DNA from: JANPCX01 sp046094425
GTDB taxonomy: Bacteria > Pseudomonadota > Gammaproteobacteria > Burkholderiales > Burkholderiaceae_C
Length of the DNA stretch: 9,930 nucleotides
NCBI GenBank assembly: GCA_046094425.1
Contig: JBJTHI010000114.1
Coordinates: 1 to 9,930, forward strand
Direction: 5' to 3'
Below, piece after piece: positions 6,659 through 9,930 of the stretch. The first letter of the stretch is position 1; each line of letters begins with the position of its first letter. The notes beneath the pieces were generated by a model. The model had not been told where the DNA came from, did not search any database, and was given only the letters and a program-made list of their open reading frames with translations. The position numbers and the translations under genes were made by a program.

Positions 6659-7381
6659 GTGTCTACAGTCTCCCTCTTCAGACGCGCTTGGCGCTTGGCC
6701 ACCTCAGCAACAGCGCGCCTGCCTAGCCAATGCGCGGTGTGCCACGCCAGCAGCCCACAACGTTTGTGCATGGACTGCCACACACGTTATGCCGCACCGC
6801 GACCGCGCTGCGTTGCTTGTGCGACTTCCGTGGCGGGTAGCGTGGAACGCTGTGGAGCTTGTGTTTTACACCCGCCCGTGTTTGCAGCGGCTTGGGCTGC
6901 GGTGGATTACACCTACCCCTGGAACACCTTGGTCACACGGTTGAAGTTTCACGATGGCCTGGACTTGTTGCCCGCCCTGGTGCCGCTGATGCTGGCTGCA
7001 CATCGACCCGCGCCCGATGATTTGTTGCTACCCGTTCCCCTGAGCCCGCAGCGGCTGCGCGAGCGTGGCTTCAACCAGGCCTGGGAACTGACCCGCCGCC
7101 TGGCTCGCGCCACCGGAACAGCCACCGACCCACACTTGCTGCTGCGCGTGCGTGACACGCCGCATCAACTCAGCCTCAAACGCCCAGAACGCGAGGCTGC
7201 GGTGCGACATGCGTTTGCGGTGGACGCGCTGCGCAGGCATGAAATTGAAGGGCGCAACATCACCCTGGTGGACGATGTGATGACCACCATGGCCACTGCC
7301 AATGAAATCAGTCGTGTCCTGCTACAAGCCGGAGCCGCCAGCGTGCGTGTGTGGTGTTTGGCACGCACGCCTCTCCAGTGA
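6659..7381 (+). CDS. comF: ComF family protein (phosphoribosyltransferase-like)
   Basis: A 240-residue ComF homologue. ComF proteins are linked to DNA uptake in naturally competent bacteria but are also widespread elsewhere, so the role here is uncertain. The N-terminal zinc-finger part has four CxxC pairs (Cys25/28, 37/40, 51/54, 65/68). The conserved LVTRLKFHDG block (91-100) follows, then LLLPVPLSPQRLRERGFNQA (122-141, the ComF signature). The type I phosphoribosyltransferase loop is at 201-213 (ITLVDDVMTTMAT). In that loop the usual Gly after TT is Met. The reading frame stays open far upstream, but that part overlaps the divergent bioC-like gene and lacks ComF similarity. The GTG at 6659 gives the normal family length. 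trmL follows after 21 bases, probably as one transcript. Confidence 0.92.
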   Translation: MSTVSLFRRAWRLATSATARLPSQCAVCHASSPQRLCMDCHTRYAAPRPRCVACATSVAGSVERCGACVLHPPVFAAAWAAVDYTYPWNTLVTRLKFHDGLDLLPALVPLMLAAHRPAPDDLLLPVPLSPQRLRERGFNQAWELTRRLARATGTATDPHLLLRVRDTPHQLSLKRPEREAAVRHAFAVDALRRHEIEGRNITLVDDVMTTMATANEISRVLLQAGAASVRVWCLARTPLQ

Positions 7382-7402
7382 GTTTTGTGACACTGCCACA
7401 CC

Positions 7403-7876
7403 ATGTTCAACATTGTTCTGGTTCACCCCGAAATTCCGCCGAACACCGGCAACATCATTCGTTTGGCAGCCAACACGGGTTGCAGCCTGCATTTGATCGA
7501 ACCCTTGGGTTTTCTAATGGAAGACCGCCTGCTGCAACGCGCTGGGCTGGACTACCACGAGTGGGCTCGCGTGCAACGCCATGCCTCGTGGGCGGCTTTT
7601 GTAGCCAGCGCACAACCCCAAGCTGATCGTGTGTTTGCTTTCACCACACGCGGCAGCCAACCTTTTGCTCAGGTGTCTTGGCAAGCCGGTGATTGGTTGG
7701 TGTTTGGCTCAGAGACTGCGGGTTTGCCTGCGGCCTTGCGCGACTCATTCCCTACCGAGCAGCGCGTGCGCCTGCCCATGCGGCCCGAACAGCGCAGCTT
7801 GAACCTGAGCAACTCTGTGGCCGTGGCGGTGTTTGAAGCGTGGCGGCAGAACGGCTACGGCGGGGCACAACCGTAG
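7403..7876 (+). CDS. trmL: tRNA (cytidine(34)-2'-O)-methyltransferase TrmL
   Basis: A 157-residue SPOUT-class enzyme of typical TrmL length. It methylates the ribose of the wobble base in certain tRNA-Leu species using SAM. The three SPOUT motifs are clear: NTGNIIRLAANTG (14-26), LVFGSETAGLP (99-109) and LPMRPEQRSLNLSNSVAVAVFEAW (124-147). The trefoil-knot SAM site is formed by the latter two, and the Arg in motif 1 (Arg20) is the expected catalytic residue. It is cotranscribed with comF by spacing. The ATG start has no clear Shine-Dalgarno. It converges on gpsA with only six bases between stop codons, and no intrinsic terminator fits there, so the two transcripts probably overlap. Confidence 0.95.
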   Translation: MFNIVLVHPEIPPNTGNIIRLAANTGCSLHLIEPLGFLMEDRLLQRAGLDYHEWARVQRHASWAAFVASAQPQADRVFAFTTRGSQPFAQVSWQAGDWLVFGSETAGLPAALRDSFPTEQRVRLPMRPEQRSLNLSNSVAVAVFEAWRQNGYGGAQP

Positions 7877-7882
7877 TTCTCT

Positions 7883-8902
7883 TCAACTTTCGGCGCGGGC
7901 CTGTCTACCCATCAAGCGAGTGAGTGCCGCAGCAGGCGACATCTCGCGCGCCAGCACCGCCACAACACCCTGGGTGATGGGCATGTCCACCCCCAGGGAC
8001 TGGGCGCGCTGCAACACCACGGCAGCACTGTTCACGCCTTCGGCGACATGACCCAACTCTTGCAGAATTTGCGGCAGGGGCAGCCCTTGGGCCAGCAACA
8101 AACCCACTTTGCGGTTGCGCGACAAATCACCCGTGGCGGTCAGCACCAAATCGCCCAGTCCGGACAAACCCATGAAGGTGTCCACCTGCGCGCCCAAGGC
8201 CAAACCCAAACGCGCCATTTCCGCCAAACCCCGGGTGATGAGGGCGGCGCGGGCGTTCAAACCCAGTTGCATGCCGTCTGCGATGCCCGTGGCAATGGCC
8301 AGCACGTTTTTCACGGCACCGCCCACTTCCACTCCCACGGGGTCGTTGCTGGTGTAAATGCGCAAGCTCTCGCTGTGCAGCGCAGCCACGGCTTGTTCGC
8401 TTAGAGCACGATCGCTGCTGGCAGCTACCAAGGCCGTGGGCTGGCCGCGCGCTACTTCTTGCGCAAAACTGGGGCCGGAGAGCACGCCCACACGCAGGTC
8501 AGGCGCAAACTGGGCCGCCAGCTCGTGGCCAAGCAAGCCGCTTTTTTCTTGAAACCCTTTGCATAGCCACAGCACACCGGGCCGTGGCTCATGAGGATGT
8601 TGCAAACGCGGTTGCGAGCGCTGCTGCAAGTGCTGCAACAAGGCCTGCAAACCAGCCATGGGCGTGGCGATGATGACCAGACCATCACCCGCTGGATGCG
8701 AACAAGCGGCGTTCAAATCAGACGTGACGGTCAGCGCCGCTGGCAGCGCCACGCCCGGCAAATAGCGCTGATTGCGCCGCGTGGCTTCTAGCTGTTGTGC
8801 GTGGGCACCGTCGCGTGTCCACAAACACACCGTGCCACGAGTGGCGGCGGCCACGGCCAAGGCCGTGCCCCACGCGCCCGCGCCCAGCACGGTGAGCTTC
8901 AT
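7883..8902 (-). CDS. gpsA: Glycerol-3-phosphate dehydrogenase [NAD(P)+]
   Basis: A 339-residue cytosolic enzyme that reduces dihydroxyacetone phosphate to sn-glycerol-3-phosphate for phospholipid synthesis. The N-terminus is the Rossmann fold GAGAWGTALA (7-16). LSGPSFAQEVARGQPTA (141-157) and the catalytic Lys198 in GGAVKNVLAIATGIADG follow. The C-terminal helical domain includes GLSGLGDLVLTATGDLSRNRKVG (245-267), with Arg263 as the likely phosphate-binding residue. The start is set at MKLTVLGAG, the family N-terminus. A TTG at 8926 would add eight residues with no family support, and neither has a well-spaced Shine-Dalgarno. A proline/histidine-rich linker near 94-109 (QRSQPRLQHPHEPRPG) is a little longer than usual. 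secB lies 171 bases upstream on the same strand. Confidence 0.96.
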   Translation of the reverse strand: MKLTVLGAGAWGTALAVAAATRGTVCLWTRDGAHAQQLEATRRNQRYLPGVALPAALTVTSDLNAACSHPAGDGLVIIATPMAGLQALLQHLQQRSQPRLQHPHEPRPGVLWLCKGFQEKSGLLGHELAAQFAPDLRVGVLSGPSFAQEVARGQPTALVAASSDRALSEQAVAALHSESLRIYTSNDPVGVEVGGAVKNVLAIATGIADGMQLGLNARAALITRGLAEMARLGLALGAQVDTFMGLSGLGDLVLTATGDLSRNRKVGLLLAQGLPLPQILQELGHVAEGVNSAAVVLQRAQSLGVDMPITQGVVAVLAREMSPAAALTRLMGRQARAES

Positions 8903-8965
8903 GGCGGTGAGGGAAACGCTGAACAAGTCCCTCGCAGCGCGCGCATCCTCGAACTCGGGCGGTCT

Positions 8966-9021
8966 GCGGCGTTGAAAATGCTCGCAATACCTTCGGGTAT
9001 TGCTGTGCTTTTCGCCTTGCA
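8966..9021. terminator. Hairpin between secB and gpsA, probable bidirectional terminator
   Basis: The core is a perfect 8-bp stem (8984-8991 with 8996-9003) closed by a TTCG tetraloop on the plus strand. Imperfect pairing extends outward to GAAAA on the left and TTTTC on the right, so each strand has a short T-run 5 bases past the stem. It lies 71 bases past the secB stop and 82 bases before the gpsA start. A terminator for secB fits best. The modest T-run and AT content of the stem leave an attenuator or repeat element possible. Confidence 0.45.
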
Positions 9022-9073
9022 GCCCATCCCGATTCGAGGCGCGCGCATCTGCGGGGACTTATTCAACGTTTCC

Positions 9074-9574
9074 TCAGTTCAGCGTGGGAGCAGCCGCGCC
9101 ATTGGGCACACCGGCTGCTTGCGCACGCTGGGCCTCGTACATGGCCTGGAAGTTCACTTCGCTCAGGATCACGGGCGGGAAGCCGGCGCGGGTGCACACG
9201 TCGGAAACGATGGCGCGCAAGTAGGGGTAAACGATGCCGGGGCAGGCAATGCCGATGATGGCTTGCAACTGGTCTTCCGGAATGTTGCGAATTTCAAAGA
9301 TGCCGGCTTGTTTGGCTTCAATAAGAAACAGAGTTTTGTCGCCCACCTTGGTGGTGACAGTGGCGGTAACGGACACCTCGTAAATGCCCTCCACCACACC
9401 CGCCGCACCCACCGCCAGGTTGATTTCCACCTGGGGCTGGGTTTGTTCCAGCAGGATTTGCGGCGAGTTGGGTTGCTCCAGCGACAGGTCTTTCAAGTAC
9501 ACACGCTGAATTTGAAACACCGGCGCGTTGACATCGGTATTGCTGGTGTTGCTAACGGGAGTGGACTCGGCCAT
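9074..9574 (-). CDS. secB: Protein-export chaperone SecB
   Basis: A 166-residue cytosolic homotetrameric chaperone that keeps precursor proteins unfolded and hands them to SecA; the E. coli protein has 155 residues. Family blocks are FQIQRVYLKDLSLEQPNSP (20-38), the beta-sheet core YEVSVTATVTTKVGDKTLFLIEAKQAGIF (65-93) and ACPGIVYPYLRAIVSDVCTRAGFPPVILSEVNF (110-142). The polar N-terminal ~18 residues and the Ala-rich tail are variable in the family. The ATG start is the first in frame before a conserved block; GCGAG upstream is a weak ribosome binding site. In many Burkholderiales grxC lies directly upstream, but it is absent within the next 356 bases here. Confidence 0.96.
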   Translation of the reverse strand: MAESTPVSNTSNTDVNAPVFQIQRVYLKDLSLEQPNSPQILLEQTQPQVEINLAVGAAGVVEGIYEVSVTATVTTKVGDKTLFLIEAKQAGIFEIRNIPEDQLQAIIGIACPGIVYPYLRAIVSDVCTRAGFPPVILSEVNFQAMYEAQRAQAAGVPNGAAAPTLN

Positions 9575-9649
9575 GAAAATCTCGCAGTCTTAAATGAATC
9601 AATGACAAAACAAAACCCCGGAACCAGGGAATCTCTGCAAAACCCTCCA

Positions 9650-9720
9650 CCGTTCGGACTGAGCCTGTCGAAGGCCTAGATTTGGTTGACAAGACCCTTC
9701 GACAAGCTCAGGGTGAACGG
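9650..9720. repeat. REP-like imperfect inverted repeat
   Basis: Two 25-base arms (9650-9674 and 9696-9720) are reverse complements at 21 of 25 positions, separated by 21 bases. The arms contain the TGTCGAAGG / CCTTCGACA core, CTGAGC and CCGTTC, a dispersed extragenic palindrome seen in many proteobacterial genomes. When translated it yields the familiar spurious VHPELVEG peptide. It can fold into a long hairpin in the secB 5' region or upstream of it. A REP-type dispersed element is most likely; transcription termination is a secondary possibility. Confidence 0.8.
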
Positions 9721-9789
9721 GGGTTTGGAGGAGGTCCGGGACAGAAAAATACAGGACTATCGGGCGCGAATTATGTCTGAGCGCTGTAA

Positions 9790-9866
9790 CACCCGTACAT
9801 GGACGCCCCCGGTTTGCCAAGCTTTCAGTTCATGACGGCTCAAAGGTAAAGATTGCACCCGTACAT
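9790..9866 (+). repeat. Pair of 11-base direct repeats (CACCCGTACAT)
   Basis: Exact copies occur at 9790-9800 and 9856-9866, 66 bases apart, each followed within two bases by GGAC. They could be protein-binding sites at the end of a mobile element or an operator pair. There is no gene inside the window to tie them to. Confidence 0.5.
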
Positions 9867-9930
9867 TCGGACTTTGGTTGCGACTTTGGGCCGCTGTCCC
9901 TGATGGGATTTGCTGGTTGGCACCTCAATC

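Larger units (their letters stand above)
9575..9930. other. Gene-free stretch upstream of secB
   Basis: I find no credible gene in these 356 bases. A 73-residue minus-strand frame (9599-9820) is the translation of a repeat (VHPELVEG, GLRQAQSER) and not a real protein. The stretch holds the inverted repeat at 9650-9720 and two CACCCGTACAT copies. A minus-strand CATAAT (9770-9775) followed by TCGCGC looks like a betaproteobacterial -10 but lacks a -35. The right end of the window has stop codons in the frames that I read on the minus strand. Confidence 0.6.

Noticed and set aside
9599..9820. 73-residue minus-strand reading frame upstream of secB
   Set aside because: Its centre is the translated REP-like repeat (VHPELVEG, GLRQAQSER), a well-known source of spurious proteins.
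9736..9902. Near-inverted 9-base repeat (CCGGGACAG with CTGTCCCTG) about 150 bases apart, considered as insertion sequence ends
   Set aside because: Eight of nine matches at this distance is weak, there is no flanking target duplication and no transposase between them.

Overview
The window reads as ordinary chromosome of a Burkholderiales betaproteobacterium, most likely Comamonadaceae. The evidence is the gene order of the cytochrome oxidase cluster, the DUF2970 and 37-residue assembly-protein genes inside it, a subunit II fused to cytochrome c, and a bioC-like / comF / trmL / gpsA / secB neighbourhood. This is a family-level judgement from gene content, made without any database search.

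From right to left on the minus strand (about 5.63 kb down to 0.18 kb) runs a compact aerobic respiration operon: a DUF2244 membrane protein, ctaC (CuA subunit II with a C-terminal c-type cytochrome), ctaD (subunit I), a 37-residue single-helix assembly protein, ctaG/cox11 (copper delivery to CuB), a DUF2970 membrane protein and ctaE (subunit III). Metal ligands and proton-channel residues are intact in the subunits. A strong hairpin terminator follows ctaE by 15 bases. Immediately behind its T-run, 131 bases from the window edge, begins the 5' end of a group II intron on the same strand. Its sequence and its position behind a terminator both fit subclass IIC. The rest of the intron is outside the window.

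The middle holds a BioC-like methyltransferase gene on the minus strand, divergent from comF and trmL on the plus strand. The bioC-like and comF start codons are only 20 bases apart. Overlapping -10-like hexamers lie between them, each six bases from a start codon, which would suit leaderless transcripts. trmL converges on gpsA with six bases between them.

The right part carries gpsA (glycerol-3-phosphate dehydrogenase) and secB (export chaperone) on the minus strand, separated by a hairpin of terminator type. The last ~355 bases hold no recognisable gene. They contain a REP-like imperfect inverted repeat of 25-base arms and two 11-base direct repeats, where related genomes usually carry grxC. 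Both ends of the window therefore look like insertion or rearrangement points around a conserved core. I see no CRISPR array, tRNA, rRNA, defence system or novel multigene system here.
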